This document shows positions 1 through 5,292 of a stretch of 10,130 bases of DNA, in pieces. Location of the stretch: assembly GCA_015492195.1 (NCBI GenBank), contig WGFP01000023.1, positions 1-10,130 on the forward strand, in the 5' to 3' direction. The position numbers and the translations under genes were made by a program. The notes under the pieces are model-generated. The model ran no database searches, had not been told where the DNA came from, and saw nothing but the letters and a program-made list of their open reading frames with translations. Numbering within the stretch: position 1 is the first letter of the stretch; each line of letters starts with the position of its first letter. Origin of the DNA: Acidiferrobacterales bacterium. Lineage in GTDB: Bacteria > Pseudomonadota > Gammaproteobacteria > Acidiferrobacterales > Sulfurifustaceae.

Positions 1-210
1 ATCAAAGGGGATGAGGGTTACGAGACCCTACGTGCGATGTTTGAGCAAGCGCTAGGCAAAAATGTTGCGCTGCTCAACGAATACCACGCCCTCATCGTCA
101 TCCACGGCAAGGACATCTGCAGCAAACGACCGCTTTGTAATAGTTGTTGCCTCGCAAAAATATGTCCCTCAGTTACCGGCCCGCATAACCCCGACCGAAG
201 GATCTCGTGA
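1..210 (+). CDS. Endonuclease III-related HhH-GPD protein, C-terminal end (partial)
   Basis: Frame 1 is open from the window edge to TGA at 208-210, giving the last 69 residues of a protein whose start lies outside. The segment LLNEYHALIVIHGKD is typical of the endonuclease III-related group (COG2231-like). It is followed by four cysteines, C40, C46, C49 and C55 of the fragment (C-x5-C-x2-C-x5-C), matching the [4Fe-4S] loop at the end of this superfamily; the first gap is one residue shorter than in classical Nth (x6). C50 is an extra cysteine beside the motif. Family members are base-excision DNA glycosylases or lyases, but the helix-hairpin-helix and catalytic residues are not visible here, so activity is inferred. 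The tail after the cluster is short (14 residues). It is the gene immediately before the cassette region and could be either the chromosomal neighbour or itself a cassette gene. Confidence 0.75.
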   Translation: MKGDEGYETLRAMFEQALGKNVALLNEYHALIVIHGKDICSKRPLCNSCCLAKICPSVTGPHNPDRRIS

Positions 211-335
211 AGACACGGCGCTTTTTTGTTGTTGGAGCATCAAATTCGTTGACTTCCAGCGGGGATATATTATTTACTGACTTTATGGGCAAATGGTATT
301 CCGTATAGCCAGATTAGCCCAATTCTAAATAATAA

Positions 336-398
336 CGGTAACTATATGACTTTTCCGTAAAACAATCTGGAAAGTAGTCCAGGTATATATAGTTATGT
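336..398 (+). repeat. Candidate attC-like palindrome (left cassette boundary)
   Basis: An imperfect palindrome lies between the endonuclease-like gene and the GFA gene. TAACTATAT (339-347) pairs perfectly with ATATAGTTA (387-395), and TTTCC (352-356) pairs with GGAAA (369-373), with asymmetric unpaired bases between. Its right end contains GTTATGT (392-398), the exact reverse complement of ACATAAC, the left box of the attC that closes the next cassette. That match is expected if 393 is the first base of the GFA cassette. The left box (CGGTAAC, 336-342) fits the integron consensus poorly, so this could also be an unrelated hairpin or a decayed site. Apart from this palindrome I see nothing convincing in 211-430. 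Confidence 0.35.
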
Positions 399-1006
399 GT
401 CAATAATCGTAACCTCAAGAGGAGAGGTAAATGTCTAATACAAGCATAGGTCATGGCCGCTGTCTTTGTGGGAAGGTAAAAGTTACTGCCAATGCAATGA
501 GTCACAGTGTAGGAACGTGCCATTGTACTATGTGCAGGAGATGGACAGGCGGGCCTTTGATGGCCGTAGATTGTGGAACAGATGTTGTTTTTGAGGGTGA
601 TGAGAATATTAAAACATATGAGTCATCTGCCTGGGCAGAACGAGGGTTTTGTACAAATTGCGGCAACCATCTTTTTTACAGGTTGAAGGAAAGTAATCAA
701 TACATCATGCCAGCAGGCATATTTGAGAATGATGAGAATCTTGTGTTTGATCATCAAATATTTATTGATGAAAAGCCGAGCTATTACTGTTTCTCAAATG
801 AAACCCATAATATGACAGGTGCAGAGGTTTTTGCCAAGTATGCGCAAGAGTAAAGATCGTTACTGGTGGGTGGCGGCAGAAAAAACACATAACAAGGCAC
901 TTCAACTCGGACAGTCCTCCGCGTCGCTTGCTTTGTGCGGTCATTCCGCTTCGCTCCATTATCGCACAAAACAATCGCCACTCCGGCCTGCCGGTTAAGT
1001 GCGGCG
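393..1006 (+). mobile_element. Integron gene cassette 1 (GFA-family gene)
   Basis: This is a 614-bp unit from the TT after G392 to the G at 1006 in the right box of the first attC. Cassettes are cut between G and TT of the right core box, so a cassette runs from TT to the G of its own attC. The layout is standard: a 38-bp leader, one gene on the array strand, then an attC about 30 bp after the stop. The left boundary depends on the candidate site at 336-398; the right boundary is well supported. Base composition is more AT-rich than the genes to the right, as expected for a captured cassette. Confidence 0.6.
431..853 (+). CDS. GFA / CENP-V family zinc protein
   Basis: A 140-residue protein with the full cysteine set of the GFA fold. 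C11-x-C13 together with C74-x2-C77 would form the structural zinc site, and C30-x-C32-x2-C35 (CHCTMC) the second, substrate-side zinc site; R36, W38 and the glycines after it complete the usual CHCxxCRR.xG signature. The name comes from the glutathione-dependent formaldehyde-activating enzyme, but most family members have unknown substrates and only glutathione or small-molecule thiol adduct chemistry can be suggested. It is predicted to be cytoplasmic, with no signal peptide. The start is fixed by a strong Shine-Dalgarno AGAGGAGAGG just before ATG431. It is the only gene of cassette 1 and points along the array, so it could be read from an upstream cassette promoter. GFA-like proteins are recurrent cargo of integrons, which fits. 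Confidence 0.88.
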   Translation: MSNTSIGHGRCLCGKVKVTANAMSHSVGTCHCTMCRRWTGGPLMAVDCGTDVVFEGDENIKTYESSAWAERGFCTNCGNHLFYRLKESNQYIMPAGIFENDENLVFDHQIFIDEKPSYYCFSNETHNMTGAEVFAKYAQE

Positions 1007-1012
1007 TTATAT
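887..1012 (+). repeat. attC recombination site 1 (closes GFA cassette)
   Basis: A 126-bp imperfect palindrome begins with ACATAAC (887-893) and ends with GTTATAT (1006-1012). The inner pair is GCACTTCAACTCGG (897-910) against CCGGTTAAGTGC (991-1002), complementary except for extra bases C903 and T907 in the left arm. Such unpaired bases set strand choice in integron recombination. A further inner stem pairs CTTTGTGCG (931-939) with CGCACAAAA (964-972), around a variable terminal region. Length, order of boxes and unpaired bases all fit an attC (59-base element). The 12-mer ACACATAACAAG at 885-896 recurs at 1654-1665 in attC 2. Confidence 0.87.
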
Positions 1013-1018
1013 GTATTC

Positions 1019-1408
1019 CTAAACTTCAGCCAGACCTAAATGTTTTACAAATGGCTTGAAGTCTTTATCGGAAAAAAGAAGAGGAAGTTTTCGCTCGATG
1101 CAAAAAGAAGCAATAATGACGTCCGCGGTTTTGCGAACAGTAATGCCTTTTTTTCGCAAAGCGCGGAAATTCTCAGCACTTTTTAACGCCATATTCTTAC
1201 CAAGCATTTCAAAAACAGTAAGATCATCAAATAGTGCTTTAGCTGTTTCGTAATCTTGATCGCGCCTGAATCCCTGCAAAACTTCAGTCAAAATCAAATC
1301 ACCAACTGCGACCGGCCTCTGGCCAAGGGTCTTGTCCAACGTATTCGTTTGCTTATTTACAACGCCTGTAAAATAGTCAATCCATACGCTGGAATCCACC
1401 ATAATCAT
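1019..1408 (-). CDS. vapC: VapC-family PIN-domain toxin ribonuclease
   Basis: A 129-residue PIN-domain protein. The opening MIMVDSSVWIDYF is the VapC N-terminal strand. The expected acidic metal ligands are present: D5, E42 (in LTEVLQG), D96 (in TADVIIA) and D114 (in FSDKDF, with D116 alongside). VapC toxins are Mg-dependent ribonucleases that cleave specific tRNAs or rRNA; the target of this one cannot be read from sequence. It is the second gene of the operon: its ATG overlaps the vapB stop by 4 bases (ATGA, 1405-1408), so translation is probably coupled. A second in-frame ATG two codons on (1402) is also possible. Length is normal and no key residue is missing, so it should be active if expressed. 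Confidence 0.9.
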   Translation of the reverse strand: MIMVDSSVWIDYFTGVVNKQTNTLDKTLGQRPVAVGDLILTEVLQGFRRDQDYETAKALFDDLTVFEMLGKNMALKSAENFRALRKKGITVRKTADVIIASFCIERKLPLLFSDKDFKPFVKHLGLAEV

Positions 1409-1599
1409 GATGTGGATCTCATATCATCCAAGTCCCCTGTCCACTTGAGTGCGCCACGAAAATTCTTAATGTTTTCCTGCTTTTTTAACCGAATTAACAT
1501 CTTAAGGCCAAGTTCTACGGCTTCCTTTTTGGTCTTGGCTCCGGTCGCTTTCAGGACATCTTTCATTAACTTGTCATTAATCTCTATATTGGTTCGCAT
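1405..1599 (-). CDS. vapB: VapB-family antitoxin (VapB PF09957-like)
   Basis: A 64-residue protein partner of the downstream toxin. The N-terminus MRTNIEINDKLMKDVLKATG followed by KTKKEAVELGLKMLIRLKKQ is the ribbon-helix-helix DNA-binding pattern of the VapB group; the C-terminal part (about 43-64, with FRGALKW and GDLDDMR) is the region that normally wraps the toxin. I chose ATG1599 rather than an upstream in-frame ATG because an AGGA sits 6 bases before it and the family starts at MRTNI. VapB neutralises VapC by direct binding and usually represses the operon with it. Short TATGTA repeats lie upstream (around 1610-1636) and could be operator elements, but I cannot define a clear operator. 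Confidence 0.88.
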   Translation of the reverse strand: MRTNIEINDKLMKDVLKATGAKTKKEAVELGLKMLIRLKKQENIKNFRGALKWTGDLDDMRSTS

Positions 1600-1639
1600 T
1601 TTTGATCCTATGTATGTATAATTTAATCGATATGTACAC

Positions 1640-1669
1640 ATTATGGCATTAATACACATAACAAGTCAA
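1640..1669 (-). promoter_or_regulatory. Putative sigma-70 promoter of vapBC, overlapping attC 2
   Basis: On the minus strand, TTGACT (1669-1664, 5 of 6 to consensus) is followed after 18 bp by CATAAT (1645-1640, 5 of 6). Transcription would begin about 1633, giving a leader of roughly 35 nt before the vapB start. The -35 box lies inside the left arm of attC 2, so the recombination site also supplies the toxin-antitoxin promoter. Confidence 0.6.
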
Positions 1670-1715
1670 TCAAGCGGACGGCAAAAAATGCCGCCGCTTA
1701 TTTCTATCGTTGAGC
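1656..1715 (+). repeat. attC recombination site 2 (closes vapBC cassette)
   Basis: A 60-bp site of classic attC length. The left box ACATAAC is at 1656-1662, identical to that of attC 1. The right box GTTGAGC (1709-1715) matches the GTTRRRY consensus exactly. The central stem pairs AAGCGGACGGC (1672-1682) with GCCGCCGCTT (1690-1699) around an A-rich loop, perfect except for one extra base, A1678, the unpaired base typical of the left arm of an attC. The arms between core box and stem (1663-1671 and 1700-1708) do not pair, like the unpaired central spacer of known sites. The TTGAGC half after G1709 should belong to whatever came next in the array. Confidence 0.85.
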
Positions 1716-1747
1716 AACAAAAGATAGGGGGACACGAAAAACCAAAA

Positions 1748-1777
1748 CCGGGTCAGAGAAGAATTTCTTCTAATATT
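1748..1777. repeat. Left inverted repeat of RAYT element
   Basis: The core CCGGGTCAGAGA (1748-1759) is repeated perfectly and inverted at 2595-2606. Aligned over 30 bp without gaps, about 22 positions match, including TAATAT at the inner end. The left copy also contains its own palindrome AGAAGAATTTCTTCT (1757-1771), which would fold as a hairpin in single-stranded DNA. Confidence 0.7.
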
Positions 1778-1858
1778 CAAGCCTGCTAACATGGCCGCCA
1801 GAGCCGGGCAGCCCCGTCTCCAATCGCGCCAAACGGATCGTTTACAGGGAGGTAAACC

Positions 1859-2573
1859 ATGCCCAGAAAGCCGCGCTTTACGCTAGCCAGTATCCCCCAG
1901 CACGTCATCCAACGCGGCAACAACCGCAAGCCGTGCTTTCTTGCAGAACAGGATTACTGCCGTTACCTGGACGATCTGAAAACGGCGGCCGACAAGCACC
2001 AATGCCGGAACCACGCCTATGTCCTGATGACCAATCATGTGTATATGCTGGTCACACCGATGAAGGAACCCGGGATCGGGGAGATGATGCAGGCCCTGGG
2101 ACGGCGGTATGGTATTACATCAACAGGGCCTATCGCCGTACCGGCACTTTGTGGGAAGGGCGTTATAAGGCCAGCCTCATTGACCCCGACGCCTACCTGC
2201 TGGTCTGCATGCGCTACATCGAATTGAATCCGGTCCGGGCCAACATGGTGCGCCACGCGGGGGAGCACAAATGGTCCAGCTATGGCGCCAACGCCCAGGG
2301 ACGGGGAAAATTCACTGCTCTCGCCCCCACCCTTTATACACAGCGCTGGGCAAAACGGCCGCCGATCGACAGTATGCCTACCGGGAGTTGTTTCGGCGTC
2401 ATTTGGACAACGCGCTTTTGCACGAGATTCGTGAGGCCCTGAATCATGAGCTGATCCTGGGCCGCTCTTACTTTAAGGACAAGATTGAGGCCATCACACA
2501 ACGGCAGACCCGATTGGGCGAACCCGTCCGGCCGCGCGTTGAGGAAGAAGCAGGAGTGTATTACATCGATTAA
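1859..2573 (+). pseudogene. REP-associated tyrosine transposase (RAYT, Y1_Tnp), frameshifted
   Basis: Three reading frames join into one transposase. Frame 2 covers 1859 to about 2110 (MPRKPRF, HVIQRGNNR, MTNHVYMLVTP). Frame 1 covers about 2113-2325 (YINRAYRRTGTLWEGRYKAS, and YIELNPVRA with the expected catalytic tyrosine codon at 2215-2217). Frame 3 runs from about 2328 to the TAA at 2571-2573 (HPLYTALGKTAADRQYAYRE). Both junctions are explained by a lost single base: one between 2110 and 2113 (RRY then YYINR) and one in the C-run 2324-2328. The HUH metal motif, normally NHVHLL, reads N59-H60-V61-Y62: the second histidine is TAT (2042-2044) where CAT would give His. The gene is therefore broken in three independent ways. 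The start has a good Shine-Dalgarno (GGGAGG). The intact protein would be about 238 residues, close to family size. Confidence 0.88.
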
Positions 2574-2576
2574 TAG

Positions 2577-2606
2577 TATATTAGGGAGAAATGCTCTCTG
2601 ACCCGG
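2577..2606. repeat. Right inverted repeat of RAYT element
   Basis: This is the inverted partner of 1748-1777. TCTCTGACCCGG (2595-2606) is the exact reverse complement of the left core, and TATATTA at 2577-2583 matches the inner end except for the last base. The copy begins only 4 bases after the transposase stop codon, so the repeat hugs the gene on this side. It has a short internal stem, GAGA (2586-2589) with TCTC (2595-2598). Confidence 0.7.
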
Positions 2607-2647
2607 GGTTTTTAGGCGAAGAATTGTTAATTAACAGGAGAATCGAA

Positions 2648-2935
2648 ATGGCGAACGAAGGTTACCACGAACCGATTAAAGAACTTTCTGATGAAACCAG
2701 GGATATGCATCGGGCGATTGTTTCGCTCATGGAGGAATTGGAGGCCGTTGATTGGTACAACCAACGGGTTGATGCATGTAAAGATTCCGAGTTAAAAGCA
2801 ATTCTTGCGCATAACAGGGATGAGGAAAAGGAGCATGCATCCATGGTCCTCGAATGGATTCGTCGAAAGGACCCCGCGTTTGATAAAGAATTAAAAGATT
2901 ATCTGTTTACCGACAAGCCAATCGCGCACGGATAA
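2648..2935 (+). CDS. Encapsulated-ferritin (EncFtn) family ferroxidase, short solo form
   Basis: A 95-residue, two-helix ferritin-like protein. By alignment from memory to Rhodospirillum rubrum EncFtn, ferroxidase ligands E32, E62 and H65 correspond to E30 (in SLMEELEAVDWYNQR), E60 and H63 (in AHNRDEEKEHA). W36, Y37, E29 and E32 match further iron-site and entry residues. EncFtn forms an annular decamer whose di-iron sites lie between subunits and oxidise Fe(II), normally inside an encapsulin shell that stores the iron. The start ATG2648 is chosen over an in-frame ATG at 2591 because AGGAG (2636-2640) precedes it and the family begins at this point; the upstream extension would run through the transposon repeat. 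The protein ends straight after the folded core (YLFTDKPIAHG), with no linker and cargo-loading peptide, and the next gene is a hydrolase on the other strand. A perfect palindrome, GTTAATTAAC (2626-2635), sits just before the ribosome site and might be an operator. Confidence 0.88.
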   Translation: MANEGYHEPIKELSDETRDMHRAIVSLMEELEAVDWYNQRVDACKDSELKAILAHNRDEEKEHASMVLEWIRRKDPAFDKELKDYLFTDKPIAHG

Positions 2936-2989
2936 GTTTTGGATCGTTTAGAGTATTCAAGGCAAATATAGAGGTTTCCATGAGCAAAA

Positions 2990-3970
2990 TCAGGATCGCC
3001 GATATCGCCCGCTAAAAGGGATCTGTTCCGCCAGATAATCCGGGATACGTTCCTCCAGCCAGTAGCGCGCCCGCCAGGGCCAGGTCCCGGACACAAAGCC
3101 GACATGCCCGCCGTGGGGGTAAAGTTCCAGCTCGACCGTTTCAGAAAGTTCGTCCGGTCCGGGAATCACGGCTTCGGTCATGAAGGGGTCGTCGCGTGCA
3201 TGCACGATCAGGGTGGGCACGGCGATTTGCTTCAAGTATCGGCGTGAGCTGGATTCCGCATAATAATGATCGGCGCCGTTAAAACCGTGGAGCGGCGCGG
3301 TGATGTATTCGTCGAAGTCACGAAAGTTTCGCAGCGTGGAAAGGTCATCGACCGTAATCGGCAGATTGATTTTTTGGCGCTTCTCGGAGACCGCCCGACA
3401 CATGCGCCGCAGCAGTGACCATTGGTAAATACGCGACAGGCCCCTGTCCAAGCGGGCTGCGGCATGGTGCAACAGAAACGGCACGGACACTGCGACCGCC
3501 GCCTGCAACGGCGCCTGTTTCCCCGTTTCTCCCAACCACTTGAGCAGGACATTGCCGCCGAGGGAGTATCCCACCACGGCCAGCGGCGTATGCGGCGCGC
3601 GCCGGCGCAACAACTGAATCAAGTAGGCCAGGTCGCCGGTATCCCCGGAGTGGTAACTGCGCGCAAGCCGGTTGGGTTCGCCGCTGCACCCGCGAAAGTG
3701 CATCACAACCCCGCGCCAGCCGCGCAGCACAACGGCCTTGAGCAGCCCGCGCGCGTACCCTGAATTCGAGGAGCCTTCCAACCCGTGCAGCACGACCACA
3801 ATGGGGCCTGACGTATTGGGTGTCCAATCGAGATCGATAAAGTCGCCGTCCGGCAATTCCAAGCGTTCGCGTTTTAAGGTCACTCGGGGTTTTCGCCGAA
3901 TCAGGCTGGACCAAAGCGTCTGCCAATGGGGACCGCGGCACCACCAGGCGGCCTTAAAGCGTGAGTTCAT
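2990..3970 (-). CDS. yheT: YheT-type alpha/beta-fold hydrolase
   Basis: A 326-residue hydrolase matching E. coli YheT in length and motif order. The N-terminal PHWQT segment (about 15-19) is typical of this group. The oxyanion region is VVVLHGLEGSSNS (58-70), the nucleophile elbow G134-Y-S136-L-G-G139, the acid lies in HARDDPFM (D260/D261), and the histidine is H289 in GGHVGF. The catalytic triad is thus complete. YheT proteins are predicted esterases or carboxyl-ester hydrolases with unknown physiological substrate; eukaryotic relatives (ABHD1/3 group) act on lipids. No signal peptide is visible, so it is probably cytoplasmic or membrane-associated. It starts 46 bp after the stop of the GGDEF-type regulator on the same strand and may be co-transcribed with it. 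I see no good Shine-Dalgarno before ATG3970. It converges with the EncFtn gene, with 54 bp between stops and no clear terminator. Confidence 0.87.
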   Translation of the reverse strand: MNSRFKAAWWCRGPHWQTLWSSLIRRKPRVTLKRERLELPDGDFIDLDWTPNTSGPIVVVLHGLEGSSNSGYARGLLKAVVLRGWRGVVMHFRGCSGEPNRLARSYHSGDTGDLAYLIQLLRRRAPHTPLAVVGYSLGGNVLLKWLGETGKQAPLQAAVAVSVPFLLHHAAARLDRGLSRIYQWSLLRRMCRAVSEKRQKINLPITVDDLSTLRNFRDFDEYITAPLHGFNGADHYYAESSSRRYLKQIAVPTLIVHARDDPFMTEAVIPGPDELSETVELELYPHGGHVGFVSGTWPWRARYWLEERIPDYLAEQIPFSGRYRRS

Positions 3971-4016
3971 ACTGGAAGATGAGTATGAGACAGAATGCGT
4001 TCAATCAACAAGAAAC

Positions 4017-5183
4017 TTATTTTAATTCAGAAAGCTTGTCTTTTAGTGATTCGATTGCGAACCCAAGGCCGAGCTCCTGGTTGTTGTTACAAAATTCAAG
4101 CAACGGGATAATGCGCGCGATCAGGTTCGGCAGATAGGGCACAAGCTTGCCGCCGTCCCCGTCCTCAAGCATTTTTAATGCCGTTCCGATATCCGGCTCT
4201 TCGATGACGGCCTCTTCCGGTTCGGGCGCCTCTTCCTCGTAGCTGATGCCCAGCCTGTTGCCCCCGGCGGCCTTGGCCAGGGTCAGGCGCTTATCGGCCA
4301 GCGCGAGCAGGTCTTCAATGGTATCACCCGGATCGCGCCCCAGTGTCGCCAGGCCCAGGCTGATCGTAAGCGGTATGGACTCCTTGTCGTGCTTGAACGG
4401 CGTTTCCGCTACCGCCGTGCGCAGGCGTTCACACAGTACCGCCGCCTCCATGCGCCCGGCGGAAGGCGTGATGATTGCGAATTCCCCGCCGCCGATGCGC
4501 GCCGGGGTGTCTTCCGTGCGCGAGGTCGCCACCAGGATCTTGGCGAGCCAGATCAAAATCTTGTCGCACACCTGATCGCCGTATTTTTTGTAGAGCGATC
4601 GGAAATTGTCGATGTCGGCCCGAATGATGGACAAATCATCTTGATGACGTTTTGCGTAGGCCAGGTCCTGGGCGCCGCGCTGCATGAAATAGCGCCGGCT
4701 GTTGAGTTGCGTCAGCGGGTCAATCGCCGTCTGATCCTCGAGCGCGGCCTCGGTTTCGCCGAGCTTACGGGTGGTTTGATCGAGTTTTGCATGGGCGCGG
4801 GCGCGCGCCAGGAGTTGTATGCCGTCGATGGGTTTGGTGATGAAGTCGGTGGCGCCGCAGGCGAAGGCGCGTTGCCGCGTTTCCTCATCGTGGGCGCCGG
4901 TAATGACGATCACCGGCACATCACGGATGCGGGGTTCGTCCGACGCGCGTATGCGGCAGATGAGGGCATAGCCGTCCAGGCGCGGCATTTCGACGTCGGC
5001 CACGACGACCTGAACCGTCTCGTCATCGAGCAGCTTTTGCCAGCAGGACTCCCCGTCCTCGGCCTCGGTGAGCGCGAATTCGCCGCCAAGGATCTTGGCG
5101 ATGGCCTTACGTATCACGCGCGAGTCGTCTACAACCATCACCCGCGGCTTGTCAGCCACGGGGGTTTCAAGTTCCGCCGCCAT
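4017..5183 (-). CDS. Response regulator with degenerate GGDEF domain (REC-GGDEF)
   Basis: A 388-residue cytoplasmic protein. Residues about 13-130 form a receiver domain: acidic pair D19-D20, phospho-acceptor D63 (VADVEMP), T95 and K117-P118 are all present, so it should accept phosphate. Residues about 152-315 form a GGDEF domain starting DPLTQLNSRRYF. Its active-site loop reads GGGEF (231-235) instead of GGDEF/GGEEF, losing the catalytic acid, and the usual FKxxND is FRSLYK, losing the guanine-contacting Asn. The inhibitory I-site RTED (222-225) is intact and correctly spaced, five residues before the loop. Metal ligands D190/D192 remain. After an acidic linker (about 315-331) a helical stretch of some 58 residues (IGTALKMLEDGDG to the end) matches nothing I recognise. 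I infer a phosphorylation-controlled c-di-GMP binder rather than an active cyclase. AAGG lies 7 bases before ATG5183, and a promoter candidate lies at 5263-5291. No partner histidine kinase is in the window. Confidence 0.88.
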   Translation of the reverse strand: MAAELETPVADKPRVMVVDDSRVIRKAIAKILGGEFALTEAEDGESCWQKLLDDETVQVVVADVEMPRLDGYALICRIRASDEPRIRDVPVIVITGAHDEETRQRAFACGATDFITKPIDGIQLLARARAHAKLDQTTRKLGETEAALEDQTAIDPLTQLNSRRYFMQRGAQDLAYAKRHQDDLSIIRADIDNFRSLYKKYGDQVCDKILIWLAKILVATSRTEDTPARIGGGEFAIITPSAGRMEAAVLCERLRTAVAETPFKHDKESIPLTISLGLATLGRDPGDTIEDLLALADKRLTLAKAAGGNRLGISYEEEAPEPEEAVIEEPDIGTALKMLEDGDGGKLVPYLPNLIARIIPLLEFCNNNQELGLGFAIESLKDKLSELK

Positions 5184-5262
5184 ATATCGTCCTTGGTTGT
5201 TGTCGAGGAGGCACGCTCCAGCCTGTTGATCGCTTGTTTAAGCGTAATTCCTTTATTTAATA

Positions 5263-5291
5263 AACATAGCGCAGACAAGCTCGACATTCAA
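5263..5291 (-). promoter_or_regulatory. Putative promoter of the REC-GGDEF gene
   Basis: On the minus strand, TTGAAT (5291-5286) and TATGTT (5268-5263) are separated by exactly 17 bp, each matching 4 of 6 consensus positions. It would give a leader of about 70 nt that contains a small hairpin, CGCTT-GTTT-AAGCG (5231-5244). It lies in the 140-bp gap after uppP and suggests the regulator and yheT form a separate unit from dksA-pyrC-uppP. Confidence 0.35.
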
Positions 5292-5292
5292 A

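Larger units (their letters stand above)
1007..1709 (+). mobile_element. Integron gene cassette 2 (vapBC, antisense to the array)
   Basis: A 703-bp unit runs from TTATAT after G1006 to G1709 of the second attC. It carries vapB and vapC on the minus strand, with the vapC stop only 12 bp from the left boundary and the vapB promoter running into the attC at the right. Toxin-antitoxin cassettes with their own promoters are common in sedentary integrons, where they are thought to stabilise the array. Both boundaries rest on attC sites with clear hairpins. Confidence 0.8.
1748..2606 (+). mobile_element. Decayed RAYT element with flanking inverted repeats
   Basis: A broken transposase gene sits between inverted repeats at 1748-1777 and 2577-2606. 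REP-associated tyrosine transposases are HUH single-strand transposases related to IS200/IS605 and are commonly bracketed by inverted hairpin repeats that they recognise. The true ends are uncertain: similarity between the flanks seems to continue outwards (A/C-rich stretches on both sides), and these elements do not leave target duplications. It begins about 30 bp after attC 2, so it either inserted next to the array end or marks where the array was cut off. Confidence 0.65.

Noticed and set aside
2591..2647. An upstream in-frame ATG that would extend EncFtn by 19 residues.
   Set aside because: The extension translates the transposon inverted repeat, while AGGAG before ATG2648 and the family N-terminus support the shorter start.
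2932..2979. An out-of-frame reading just after the EncFtn stop gives ISFGSFRVF, faintly like an encapsulin cargo peptide (hydrophobic-x-hydrophobic-GS-hydrophobic-R).
   Set aside because: It needs a frameshift close to the stop, the match is short, and the in-frame ending DKPIAHG looks like a natural terminus. Without homologues it is not evidence of a broken cargo peptide.
2980..3015. A tiny reading frame, MSKIRIADIAR, with GAGG five bases upstream, after EncFtn.
   Set aside because: It is eleven residues, overlaps the end of the convergent hydrolase gene and does not resemble an encapsulin N-terminus.
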